A DNA stretch of 46,243 nt from Candidatus Galligastranaerophilus faecipullorum (lineage in GTDB: Bacteria > Cyanobacteriota > Vampirovibrionia > Gastranaerophilales > Gastranaerophilaceae): the NCBI GenBank assembly GCA_018713115.1, contig DVFS01000012.1, positions 1 to 46,243 of the forward strand. The letters run 5' to 3'. Each line of letters starts with the position of its first letter. Position 1 is the stretch's first letter. Below, one piece after another: positions 38,477 through 46,243 of this stretch. Under the pieces are notes generated by a model that was given only the letters and a program-made list of their open reading frames with translations, was not told the DNA's origin and searched no databases. A program made the translations under genes and the position numbers.

Positions 38477-39679
38477 ATGCTTACACTTGATAAAGTATAC
38501 GACGCACAAAGAGTTTTAAAGGACAATATAAGAAAAACCGATTTAATATATGCACCCGCACTGAGCGAAAAGGCACAGATATACCTTAAAGCGGAAAATC
38601 TGCAGACAACAGGCTCTTTTAAGGTGCGGGGCGCATATTATAAAATTTCAAGACTGAGCGATGAGCAGAAAAAACGCGGAATAATCGCCTGTTCTGCAGG
38701 CAATCACGCCCAGGGTGTTGCACTGAGTGCGCAAAAAAACGGCATAGAATCAGCCATTTTTATTCCGAGCACCGCACCTATTTCTAAAATTGAAGCCACA
38801 AGGAAATACGGCGCAAAAATAATGCTTGTTGACGGTGTATATGATGATGCATATGCCAAAGCGGTAAAATATCAGGAAGAAACGAAGGGAGAGTTTATTC
38901 ACCCGTTTGATGATATAGATATTATCGCAGGACAGGGTACAATTGCACTTGAACTTATGGAACAGTTAAGTGATATGGAAGCGGTAATTGTCCCGATTGG
39001 AGGCGGAGGGCTTATTTCAGGTGTTGCCTACACCGTCAAAATGCTCAACCCCAAATGCAAAGTGTACGGGGTGCAGGCCTCGGGTGCTCCGAGTATGCTA
39101 AACTCGCACCTTAAACACGAACGTCTTGAACTTGCAAGCGTATCCACATTTGCAGACGGTACCGCGGTAAAACTGCCCGGAGAACATACTTTTGAAATTT
39201 GTGAACAGTATGTGGATGAAATAGTAACCGTAAGCGAAGATGAAATAGCAAATGCAGTTTTAGCCCTTATAGAAAAACAAAAACTTATCGCCGAAGGCGC
39301 CGGCGCCCTGAGTGTTGCGGCGGCAATATTTAATAAACTTCCCATTGAAGGCAAAAAAACAGTATGTCTCGTATCGGGCGGAAATATCGACGTAAACATA
39401 CTCTCGCGCGTGATTAACCGCGGTCTTATGAAAGAAGGCAGACTCAGCGATTTGACAATTGAACTACTGGATAAACCCGGGCAGCTGAGAGATGTTTCAA
39501 CAATTATTGCCCAATCAGGTGCAAATGTTGTGCGCGTAAGGCATAATCAAGGCGGCAAGGGAATGGAAATAAACGAGTGCTACCTGAGTGTCACCCTTGA
39601 AACCAAAAACGCACAGCACCTTGAAGAAATAAAGAAAACGTTTACAGACAAAGGCTACAAGATATCTTCAAGTTTTTAA
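38477..39679 (+). CDS. ilvA: Threonine ammonia-lyase with C-terminal ACT domain
   Basis: This PLP enzyme deaminates threonine to 2-oxobutanoate, entering isoleucine synthesis or energy metabolism. The 400-residue protein has the PLP lysine in T-G-S-F-K-V-R-G-A (residue 48 region), the serine loop C-S-A-G-N-H-A-Q-G-V-A and the glycine loop V-P-I-G-G-G-G-L. A C-terminal ACT-like domain (about residues 325-400) suggests allosteric control. The length sits between catabolic TdcB (about 330) and long biosynthetic IlvA (about 510). ridA follows by 9 nt. Confidence 0.94.
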   Translation: MLTLDKVYDAQRVLKDNIRKTDLIYAPALSEKAQIYLKAENLQTTGSFKVRGAYYKISRLSDEQKKRGIIACSAGNHAQGVALSAQKNGIESAIFIPSTAPISKIEATRKYGAKIMLVDGVYDDAYAKAVKYQEETKGEFIHPFDDIDIIAGQGTIALELMEQLSDMEAVIVPIGGGGLISGVAYTVKMLNPKCKVYGVQASGAPSMLNSHLKHERLELASVSTFADGTAVKLPGEHTFEICEQYVDEIVTVSEDEIANAVLALIEKQKLIAEGAGALSVAAAIFNKLPIEGKKTVCLVSGGNIDVNILSRVINRGLMKEGRLSDLTIELLDKPGQLRDVSTIIAQSGANVVRVRHNQGGKGMEINECYLSVTLETKNAQHLEEIKKTFTDKGYKISSSF

Positions 39680-39688
39680 GGAGTAAAT

Positions 39689-40063
39689 ATGAAAAAAATT
39701 ATCTATACAAAAAACGCTCCGGATGCCATAGGCCCATATTCTCAGGCTTATCTTTGCAACGGAATGCTCTTTAGCTCGGGACAGATTGCAATTGACCCTA
39801 AGACAAATGAATTTATCGGCGGGGACATAAAGGAGCAAACGGAAAGAATTATGAAAAACCTTGAAGCCGTCCTTAAAGAGGCGGGGTTTTCTTTTGAAGA
39901 TGTTATCAAAACAACCTGTTTTCTTAAAGATATGAATGACTTTGCCGCATTCAACGAAATTTACGGAAAATACTTTACTTCAAAACCCGCCCGCTCATGC
40001 GTTGCAGCAGCACAGCTTCCCAAGGGTGCCCTTGCGGAAGTTGAGATAATCGCAAGTAAGTAA
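39689..40063 (+). CDS. ridA: Enamine/imine deaminase RidA
   Basis: RidA hydrolyses reactive enamine and imine intermediates such as 2-aminoacrylate that PLP dehydratases release. The 124-residue protein has the YjgF/RidA motifs A-I-G-P-Y-S-Q-A (about 12-19), S-G-Q-I-A-I-D, and the active-site Arg in R-S-C-V-A-A-A-Q-L-P-K-G-A with the late A-E-V-E-I-I-A. Pairing with threonine ammonia-lyase makes biochemical sense because it deals with the by-product of its neighbour. Its stop lies 2 nt from the convergent ykgJ stop, with no terminator between. Confidence 0.96.
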   Translation: MKKIIYTKNAPDAIGPYSQAYLCNGMLFSSGQIAIDPKTNEFIGGDIKEQTERIMKNLEAVLKEAGFSFEDVIKTTCFLKDMNDFAAFNEIYGKYFTSKPARSCVAAAQLPKGALAEVEIIASK

Positions 40064-40065
40064 AA

Positions 40066-40647
40066 TCAGAACCAGTCTATCATCGCTTTTTCTTCACCGA
40101 AATGCATATTTGTAAGCTGTGCAAGTTTAGAGTGGTGCAGAAATTTTTTGCTTAAATTAAACGCAAGAGGCTCGCTCTTATATCCTGACTTGCGAAATTT
40201 TTCATCGCTCAACTGCCCTGTTTGAGGGTCGTAAACACGCGAATAGTTAAGCCCCTCAAACATACATGAGGGGACTTTTATCTTATTGTTATCATCAAAA
40301 TAAGGCAGTCCGAATGTCCTGCAAACTATGGGGCGAAAAGCATAGATTAAACATTTTTCCTCTTCAAGAAAGGGGCAGACATATGTCCAGTTTTTATCAC
40401 CCGATTCCGCAGCTTTTTGCACCTTAAGCGTCTTTATTTTTGAAAGTATATTTTCGCGCACATCACCGGGAAGTCTTTCAAGAGCGTATTTAATGTAGAG
40501 AAACTCAACTTCGGATATCGGATAAACACCTGTCTTGCAGCACAGGGAACAGCCCTTGTGGCAGCAAATGTATTCCTTTTGATTTTCAAAAAAACCGTTA
40601 AGTTTTTTATCCAGTACACAAAGAAAAGTTTCATAATCTCTAAACAT
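40066..40647 (-). CDS. YkgJ-family cysteine-cluster protein
   Basis: These small proteins bind zinc or an iron-sulfur centre through clustered cysteines; function is unknown. The 193-residue protein has an N-terminal cluster C-C-H-K-G-C-S-L-C-C and a second one C-P-F-L-E-E-E-K-C-L-I-Y-A-F-R-P-I-V-C-R (about residues 108-127). R-P-I-V-C-R-T-F-G is typical for the family. It follows argF by 8 nt, so it is the last gene of the arginine operon in this organism, which is an unusual neighbour. Confidence 0.88.
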   Translation of the reverse strand: MFRDYETFLCVLDKKLNGFFENQKEYICCHKGCSLCCKTGVYPISEVEFLYIKYALERLPGDVRENILSKIKTLKVQKAAESGDKNWTYVCPFLEEEKCLIYAFRPIVCRTFGLPYFDDNNKIKVPSCMFEGLNYSRVYDPQTGQLSDEKFRKSGYKSEPLAFNLSKKFLHHSKLAQLTNMHFGEEKAMIDWF

Positions 40648-40655
40648 TTTTATCC

Positions 40656-41585
40656 TTACTTTACTAATGCCGCCATAATTGCTTTCTGCGCGTGCATTCT
40701 GTTTTCCGCCTGCTCAAAAATAATATCGGCAAACTTTTCAATAACATTGTGCGTTATTTCTTCTTCCCTGTGCGCAGGCAGACAATGAAGCACTATAACA
40801 TTGCTCTGGGCTTTAGCGACAAGTTCTTCATTTACCTGATAAGACTTAAAAATTTCTTTTCTTTCATCTGCCTGTGTCTCCTGCCCCATACTTGCCCAGA
40901 CGTCGGTATAGATAATGTTTGCACCTGATACGGCTTTTTGGGGATTGTGTTCAATTTCCACCTTTGCGCCGCTTTTTTTTGCGGCTTCCTTTGCAAAAGA
41001 AAAATATTTCTCCATAGGTTCATAACCCTCGGGACATGATATTGTAACATCAACACCCGTAAGAGCACATCCTGCAAGAAGACTGTTTGCAACATTATTG
41101 CCGTCTCCGACATAGACAAGTTTTAAGCCTTTTAATGTTTTAAAATGTTCTTTTATTGTAAGCAAATCCGCCATAATCTGGCACGGGTGAGAATCATCCG
41201 TAAGACCGTTTATAACAGGAACACTTGAATACTTTGCAAACTCCTCCACGTCTTTATGTGCAAAAGTTCTTATCATAACACAATCCGCATAGCGCGAGAG
41301 CACCCGCGCAGTATCTGATATTGTTTCTCTGACACCGAGATTAATTTCATCCTGTTTTAGCGTCAGAGAGCTTCCGCCCAGCTGTTTCATTCCGATTTCA
41401 AAACTGACACGCGTTCTTAGTGAAGGTTTTGAAAAAATTAAAATGAGATTTTTGTCTTTTAAAACAGGGGTTAAGACGCCATTTTTGGTTTGTTCTTTAA
41501 GTTCCTGCGCATAATTAAGAAGATATAAAATCTCATCTGCGCTAAAATCCGTAAGCGATATAAAATCTTTTCCTTTTAAGTTCAT
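40656..41585 (-). CDS. argF: Ornithine carbamoyltransferase
   Basis: The enzyme joins carbamoyl phosphate and ornithine to citrulline. The 309-residue length is typical. The carbamoyl-phosphate motif reads S-L-R-T-R-V-S-F-E, where S-T-R-T-R is most common; S-L-R-T-R occurs in other OTCases. H-P-C-Q-I-M-A-D, D-V-W-A-S-M-G and H-C-L-P-A-H-R fit ornithine rather than aspartate as co-substrate. Its ATG overlaps the argH stop by 4 nt. Confidence 0.97.
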   Translation of the reverse strand: MNLKGKDFISLTDFSADEILYLLNYAQELKEQTKNGVLTPVLKDKNLILIFSKPSLRTRVSFEIGMKQLGGSSLTLKQDEINLGVRETISDTARVLSRYADCVMIRTFAHKDVEEFAKYSSVPVINGLTDDSHPCQIMADLLTIKEHFKTLKGLKLVYVGDGNNVANSLLAGCALTGVDVTISCPEGYEPMEKYFSFAKEAAKKSGAKVEIEHNPQKAVSGANIIYTDVWASMGQETQADERKEIFKSYQVNEELVAKAQSNVIVLHCLPAHREEEITHNVIEKFADIIFEQAENRMHAQKAIMAALVK

Positions 41586-42982
41586 TTTTGCTCCTTTTTA
41601 TATTCTAAAATATAGTTTTCATATGCCTCAATTGCTCTTTGCATGCTTTTTTTGGAAGGACCGCCCGTTGTTGTTCTTTTTTCCACACAGTTTTTCAAGT
41701 CAACAGCTTCGTATATGTCATCCTCAAAAAGCGGGCTGAATTTTTTAAACTCATCCATTGTTAAATCTTCTATGTTTTTGTTGTTTTGAATACAATAAAA
41801 TACAATTTCACCCGCTATTTTATGTGTATCTCTGAAGGCAAGCCCTTTTTTAACCAGATAATCAGCCGCATCCGTTGCATTTAAAAAGCCCGATTGAGCG
41901 CTTTTATACATTACATCTTTATTTATCTTTGCGCTTTCAAACATTTTCATGAATGTTTCAAGGCACATTTTTACCGTATCAATCGCGTCAAAAAGAAGCT
42001 CTTTGTCTTCCTGCATGTCCTTATTATACGCAAGAGGGAGCGCTTTCATGACCGTAAAAATACCTGTAAGATCGCCAAAAACCCTGCCGCATTTACCCCT
42101 TACAAGTTCTGCTATATCGGGGTTTTTCTTCTGCGGCATAATGCTTGAGCCTGTAGAATAAGAGTCATCAAGCTCTATAAAGCTGTACTCTTTTGAACAC
42201 CAGAGGATAATTTCCTCGCAAAAACGGCTCAGGTGCATCATTACAAAGGAAATACAGCTTATTGTTTCAATTACAAAATCCCTGTCAGATACTGCGTCAA
42301 TGGTATTTTGAGCAGGCAGGTCAAATTTCAACAGCCCCGATGTGTAGTTTCTGTCTATATTATAAGTGGTTCCCGCAAGAGCGCATGCACCCAGAGGGCA
42401 GGTATTTAGCCTGTTATACGCGTCATCAAAGCGCGAAATATCTCTTTTAAACATTTCAAAATACGCGCTGATATGGTGTGCAAAAGTAACAGGCTGTGCT
42501 TTTTGCAGATGGGTAAAACCCGGCATTATTGTATCCGTATTTTCTTTAGCCTTATTAAGTATTACCTCAAGAAGTTCAAAGAGCAGTTTTTTTATATTTG
42601 TTATCTCAAGCCTTGTATACATTTTTGTATCAAGCGCTACCTGATCGTTTCTGCTCCTTGCGCTGTGGAGTTTTTTTCCGGCTTCACCCGTAAGTTCAAT
42701 AAGTCTGTTCTCAATATTCATATGAATATCTTCAAGCGAAGTGTTGAAAACAAATTTGCCGTTTTCAATCTCGCAGAGTATTTCATTAAGTCCGTCTTGA
42801 ATGGCTTTTGAGTCATCGCCCGATATTATGCCCTGTTTTTCAAGCATTTTTACATGTGCCATTGAACCTTCTATATCCTGCGCATACAACCTTTTATCAA
42901 ACCTTACGGATGAGTTAAAATCATCCGTAAGTTCGCTTGTTTGGGCGCAAAATCTGCCGCCCCAGAGTTTATCGTTAGCCAT
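41582..42982 (-). CDS. argH: Argininosuccinate lyase
   Basis: The enzyme splits argininosuccinate to arginine and fumarate. The 466-residue protein begins with K-L-W-G-G-R-F. It has the superfamily signature [12 protein letters not shown] (about residues 279-290), the S-R-N-D-Q-V-A-L-D loop and [10 protein letters not shown]. All three active-site regions are intact. It overlaps argG upstream by 8 nt and argF downstream by 4 nt, so translation is probably coupled. Confidence 0.98.
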   Translation of the reverse strand: MANDKLWGGRFCAQTSELTDDFNSSVRFDKRLYAQDIEGSMAHVKMLEKQGIISGDDSKAIQDGLNEILCEIENGKFVFNTSLEDIHMNIENRLIELTGEAGKKLHSARSRNDQVALDTKMYTRLEITNIKKLLFELLEVILNKAKENTDTIMPGFTHLQKAQPVTFAHHISAYFEMFKRDISRFDDAYNRLNTCPLGACALAGTTYNIDRNYTSGLLKFDLPAQNTIDAVSDRDFVIETISCISFVMMHLSRFCEEIILWCSKEYSFIELDDSYSTGSSIMPQKKNPDIAELVRGKCGRVFGDLTGIFTVMKALPLAYNKDMQEDKELLFDAIDTVKMCLETFMKMFESAKINKDVMYKSAQSGFLNATDAADYLVKKGLAFRDTHKIAGEIVFYCIQNNKNIEDLTMDEFKKFSPLFEDDIYEAVDLKNCVEKRTTTGGPSKKSMQRAIEAYENYILEYKKEQK

Positions 42983-44186
42983 TTGCCTTATCTCCGATGA
43001 GCATTGCTCTTACTTTAAGAGGAAGTCCGAAAAGATTTATAAAACCTTCGGCATCCTTGTGATTATATAGCTCTCCCGTTGTAAAACTTGCAAGCGACTC
43101 GCTGTAGAGAGAATATTTTGAAACAGCGCCTGCATAAATTATATTACCTTTATAAAGTTTAAGTTTTACCTTGCCTGTAACGGTTTTCTGGGTTTCATCC
43201 ACAAATGCGCTCAGGGCGGCTCTTAAGGGTGTAAACCATAAGCCGTTGTAGACAAGTTTTGCAAACTCGTTTGCAATATTTAACTTGTACTGGTAAGTAT
43301 CTCTGTCAAGACAGAGATGTTCAAGGTATTCATGTGCCTGATAAAGAAGTGTTCCGCCCGGAGTTTCATACACCCCTCTTGATTTCATGCCTACAAGCCT
43401 GTTTTCTACGATATCGGCTATACCTATGCCGTTTTCGCCGGCAAGCTTATTTGCCTGCATTAAAAGTTCCTTTGCGCTCATTTTTTTACCGTCAAGCGCT
43501 ACGGGTACGCCTTTTTCAAACTCTATTTCAACATAAGTATCCTTATCGGGAGCCGCCTGCGGTGTCACCGACATTTGAAGAAGCTTATCAAAATTGGGCT
43601 CCAGTGCGGGATCTTCAAGCTCCAGACCCTCATGACTTAAATGCCAGAGGTTTTTATCCCTTGAATACGAGTCATCTTTTTTCATCGGCACTTCAATACC
43701 TCTGTCCTCGAGGTATTTTATCTCGTCTTCTCTTGATTGGATATCCCAGATTCTCCACGGGGCAATAATTTTAAGCTCAGGCGCAAGCGCTTTTATTGCA
43801 AGTTCAAACCTCACCTGATCGTTTCCTTTTCCCGTTGCACCATGACAGATGGCGGAAGCGCCCTCTTTTTTTGCAATATCTACAAGGCACTTGCCTATTA
43901 TAGGTCTTGCAATTGAAGTCCCTAGAAGATATTTACTCTCGTAAACCGCTCCGGCTTTAAGGGTGGGCCAGGCATATTCTTTTAAAAATTCTTCCGTAAC
44001 ATCAAGCAGGTAAAATTTTTGCGCGCCCGTTTTCAGAGCCTTTTGCTCAAGACCGTCAGTTTCCTTGCCCTGCCCCACGTCAATACAAACTGCGATAATA
44101 TCATAATCATAAGTTTCCTTTAACCACGGTATCAAAACCGTCGTATCAAGACCGCCCGAGTACGCTAAAACAACTTTTTCTTTCAT
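42975..44186 (-). CDS. argG: Argininosuccinate synthase
   Basis: The enzyme condenses citrulline and aspartate with ATP. The 403-residue protein has the N-terminal PP-loop A-Y-S-G-G-L-D-T-T (residues 8-16), [13 protein letters not shown] (about 115-127) and the Y-S-R-D-K-N-L-W-H segment. It is the standard bacterial length. The preceding argD ends 1 nt away and the next gene, argH, overlaps, so the whole set is one transcript. Confidence 0.98.
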   Translation of the reverse strand: MKEKVVLAYSGGLDTTVLIPWLKETYDYDIIAVCIDVGQGKETDGLEQKALKTGAQKFYLLDVTEEFLKEYAWPTLKAGAVYESKYLLGTSIARPIIGKCLVDIAKKEGASAICHGATGKGNDQVRFELAIKALAPELKIIAPWRIWDIQSREDEIKYLEDRGIEVPMKKDDSYSRDKNLWHLSHEGLELEDPALEPNFDKLLQMSVTPQAAPDKDTYVEIEFEKGVPVALDGKKMSAKELLMQANKLAGENGIGIADIVENRLVGMKSRGVYETPGGTLLYQAHEYLEHLCLDRDTYQYKLNIANEFAKLVYNGLWFTPLRAALSAFVDETQKTVTGKVKLKLYKGNIIYAGAVSKYSLYSESLASFTTGELYNHKDAEGFINLFGLPLKVRAMLIGDKANG

Positions 44187-44187
44187 T

Positions 44188-45363
44188 TTATTCTCCTTTT
44201 ATGTTTTTTAAAACCTTGTCTAAAATCGCAAAACCCTCTTCAGCCGCCTTTTTATCTATAACAAGAGGCGGCACGAATCGAACAACATTAGTGCCCGCAC
44301 TCAATATTAAAAGCCCATCCTTAAGGGCGGCTTCAACAATTTCTTTCGGAGAAATTGAAACCTCCATACCGAGCATAAGCCCAAGCCCCCTGATATCTTT
44401 AATAAAAGAGTATTTTTCCTTAAGGATATGCATTTTTTGAAGGAAATATTTATTCATTTCCCCTACATTCTCAAGAATGCCGTTCAAGAGTATCTCATCG
44501 ATTACGGCATTACCGGCTGCCGCAGCCAGAGGATTTCCGCCGAATGTACTTGCATGGTCGCCCGGTTCAAATACGTTTGCAAATTTTTCAACCGCAAGCA
44601 TGGCGCCAACCGGCACACCGCCCGCAAGACCTTTTGCAAGGGCAATGATATCAGGGTTAACACCGTACACCTGATGGCAAAAAAGCTTCCCGCAGCGTCC
44701 TATTCCGCATTGTACTTCATCAAAAATGAGTGCAATGTCATTATCGTAAGCAAGTTTTCTCAGCTCTTTTAAAAATTCGATATCCGCGGGAATTATTCCC
44801 CCTTCTCCCTGCAGCGGTTCAAGTACAATAGCGCATACATCAGGAGCAATGAGGTTTTTAACCGATTGAATATTATTGAAATCCGCAAACTCAACACCGT
44901 CCATAAGAGGGGTGAAGTTCTTTTGATATTTTTCCTGTCCCGTAAGACTCAAAGCGCCGGTTGTTCTGCCGTGGAAAGAGTTTTTAAAAGCTATAAACTT
45001 AAAACATTCGGCACCCTTGTTTTTCTTTGCATATTTCTTTGCAAGCTTAAGTGCCGCTTCATTGGCTTCAGCCCCGCTGTTACAGAAGAATGCTTTATCA
45101 AAACAGCTGTTTTGAACAAGCTTCTGCGCAAGCATGATTTGCGGTTCGCTGTAGTAGAGATTTGAGCAGTGAAGCATTTTATCCGTCTGGTTTTTTATGG
45201 CTTCTTTCAGCTTTAGGGAACTGTAGCCCAGTGCAGATACTGCAATTCCTCCCGCAAAGTCGACATATTTTTTATTGTTGATATCATATAAAAAACATTT
45301 TTCGCCATGGTCAAAAACTACGTCAAATCTTTTGTATGTGTTCATTAAGCAGTTATTTTTCAT
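44188..45363 (-). CDS. argD: Acetylornithine aminotransferase
   Basis: This class III PLP aminotransferase makes N-acetylornithine. The 391-residue protein has the PLP Lys in [13 protein letters not shown] (about residue 240), the aspartate in [11 protein letters not shown] and [10 protein letters not shown] (about 94-103). Succinyldiaminopimelate aminotransferase activity is also possible in the family. The position between argB and argG fixes the arginine role. Confidence 0.96.
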   Translation of the reverse strand: MKNNCLMNTYKRFDVVFDHGEKCFLYDINNKKYVDFAGGIAVSALGYSSLKLKEAIKNQTDKMLHCSNLYYSEPQIMLAQKLVQNSCFDKAFFCNSGAEANEAALKLAKKYAKKNKGAECFKFIAFKNSFHGRTTGALSLTGQEKYQKNFTPLMDGVEFADFNNIQSVKNLIAPDVCAIVLEPLQGEGGIIPADIEFLKELRKLAYDNDIALIFDEVQCGIGRCGKLFCHQVYGVNPDIIALAKGLAGGVPVGAMLAVEKFANVFEPGDHASTFGGNPLAAAAGNAVIDEILLNGILENVGEMNKYFLQKMHILKEKYSFIKDIRGLGLMLGMEVSISPKEIVEAALKDGLLILSAGTNVVRFVPPLVIDKKAAEEGFAILDKVLKNIKGE

Positions 45364-46223
45364 TATTTTTCCACCATTGTTCCTATTCCGTGATGAGTAA
45401 ATATTTCAAGAAGCAGCGAGTGTTCCAGTCTGCCATCCAGTATATGCACCGTATTCACACCGTTTTCAATAGCATATTTGCAGCTTTGTACCTTTGGTAT
45501 CATTCCGCCTTCAATTACTTTATCTTCAATATATTTATCAATTTCATTTATTTTGAGAGTTGAAATAACCGAAGTCGGGTCAAACCTGTCGCGCATAACA
45601 CCTTCAATGTCGGTTAAAAAGACAAGCTTCTGGGCTTTTAGTGCGCAGGCAACGGAAAGTGCGGCATAATCCGCGTTAATGTTATATATATTACCCTTAG
45701 AATCACTTGAAAATGGTGCAATCACAGGGATATAAGAGTTGTCGATAAGAATATCAAGCAGTTTTGTATTTACCTTTTTAACTTCACCTATGAATCCTAA
45801 ATCTTCACCGTTCGGGAATATTTTGACCGCTTCAAATAAATTTGCGTCGCATCCGCATATGCCGACCGCTTCAACTCCGTGAGCACCTATATCGCGTACG
45901 ATTTTTTTATTAATTTTTGCACCCAGAACCATTTCTACCGCCTCGGAAGTTATTTTATCGGTTTTTCTGAGTCCGTTCACAAATTCCGTCTTGACATTCA
46001 TTTTGCTTAGAAGTTCGGTTATTTCAACACCGCCTCCGTGCACCACGACAGGTTTTATACCGATAAATTTCATAAGCGCGATATCTTCAATAATTGTCTT
46101 TGAAACTTTTTCGTCCTTGAGCGCCTCGCCGCCATATTTTATAACAACCGTTTTATTTGCAAACTCTTTTATATATGGCAGTGATTCGGTTAAAATTCTT
46201 ACTTTTTGTACAAATTCTTTCAT
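45363..46223 (-). CDS. argB: N-acetylglutamate kinase
   Basis: The enzyme phosphorylates N-acetylglutamate, the first committed and usually regulated step. The 286-residue protein has the N-terminal I-K-Y-G-G-E-A (about residues 28-34), V-V-H-G-G-G-V-E-I (about 60-68) and the C-terminal G-G-M-I-P-K-V. The long N-terminal helix (V-R-I-L-T-E-S-L-P-Y-I) is the one present in arginine-inhibited hexameric kinases, so feedback inhibition is likely. It overlaps argD by 1 nt. A GGGGGA ribosome site lies 6 nt upstream, and its promoter is outside the window. Confidence 0.97.
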   Translation of the reverse strand: MKEFVQKVRILTESLPYIKEFANKTVVIKYGGEALKDEKVSKTIIEDIALMKFIGIKPVVVHGGGVEITELLSKMNVKTEFVNGLRKTDKITSEAVEMVLGAKINKKIVRDIGAHGVEAVGICGCDANLFEAVKIFPNGEDLGFIGEVKKVNTKLLDILIDNSYIPVIAPFSSDSKGNIYNINADYAALSVACALKAQKLVFLTDIEGVMRDRFDPTSVISTLKINEIDKYIEDKVIEGGMIPKVQSCKYAIENGVNTVHILDGRLEHSLLLEIFTHHGIGTMVEK

Positions 46224-46243
46224 TATTCCCCCGTTTATGTTCT

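Noticed and set aside
1-46243. CRISPR array, insertion sequence or integron
   Set aside because: No regularly spaced direct repeats, no transposase or integrase frame and no terminal inverted repeats around any gene were seen.

Overview
The window is an AT-rich, densely packed bacterial chromosome segment with 48 genes that I can support, one of them cut by the left edge. There is no rRNA, tRNA, CRISPR array or insertion sequence that I can see. The mix suggests a flagellated, anaerobic, diderm gut bacterium. It has L- and P-ring flagellar genes, a rubrerythrin, a HydE-type [FeFe]-hydrogenase maturase, type IV pilin machinery and a group 3 (SigB/SigF-like) sigma factor. A prepilin with a FTLAELLT signature and two proteins carrying an N-terminal V-N-F-G/T motif remind me of Gastranaerophilales (Vampirovibrionia/Melainabacteria, the non-photosynthetic relatives of Cyanobacteria). 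That placement is inference from protein style, not from a marker-gene tree.

Layout. 1-823: the end of an HU gene, its terminator, and infC with an ATT start codon. 902-9251 (minus strand): an eleven-gene flagellar operon, slt-flgF-flgG-flgA-flgH-flgI-flgJ-(94-aa protein)-flgN-flgK-flgL, read from a regulatory region near 9280-9353. 9466-11336: a small orphan gene and a 476-aa orphan with a C-terminal membrane segment. 11319-17752 (minus): gltP-like transporter, rlmH, pyrimidine nucleoside phosphorylase, metG, sigma factor, prepilin peptidase. 17987-22130 (plus): two TPR proteins and a GAF-like/GGDEF diguanylate cyclase. 22127-25256: an S24/XRE repressor with twin operators, divergent from a 773-aa glycine-rich prepilin-like protein. 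25257-26316: a structured GC-rich spacer, a NimA-like flavoprotein, and a twin-hairpin element. 26313-28145: a regulator with four GntR-type winged helices, divergent from rubrerythrin. 28199-31476 (minus): an EF-hand/CHAP protein and the UDP-glucose to UDP-xylose gene pair. 31617-40063: mainly plus-strand housekeeping and orphan genes (HAD phosphatase, orphan, pgeF, hydE, GH13-like protein, small membrane protein, ilvA, ridA) with two minus-strand genes (PRTase-like orphan, ThiF-like E1). 40066-46223 (minus): arginine operon argB-argD-argG-argH-argF followed by a YkgJ cysteine-cluster gene.

How the genes work together. The flagellar operon supplies distal rod, L/P rings, rod-cap factor, hook-filament junction and chaperones, but no motor, export gate or filament gene is in view. 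Prepilin peptidase plus the glycine-rich prepilin point to a pilus or pseudopilus surface system. ilvA and ridA form a threonine deamination and enamine-clearance pair. The arg genes cover glutamate phosphorylation through arginine apart from argJ/argA and argC. ugd and uxs make UDP-glucuronate and UDP-xylose for envelope glycans. Several convergent gene pairs overlap or nearly touch, which fits a compact genome.

Most worth a second look: the four-fold GntR protein, the twin hairpins with a compensatory stem change at 26150-26316, the structured spacer at 25361-25605, the repressor/pilin locus, start codons enclosed by or abutting hairpins at pgeF and at the GH13-like gene, and the infC ATT start.
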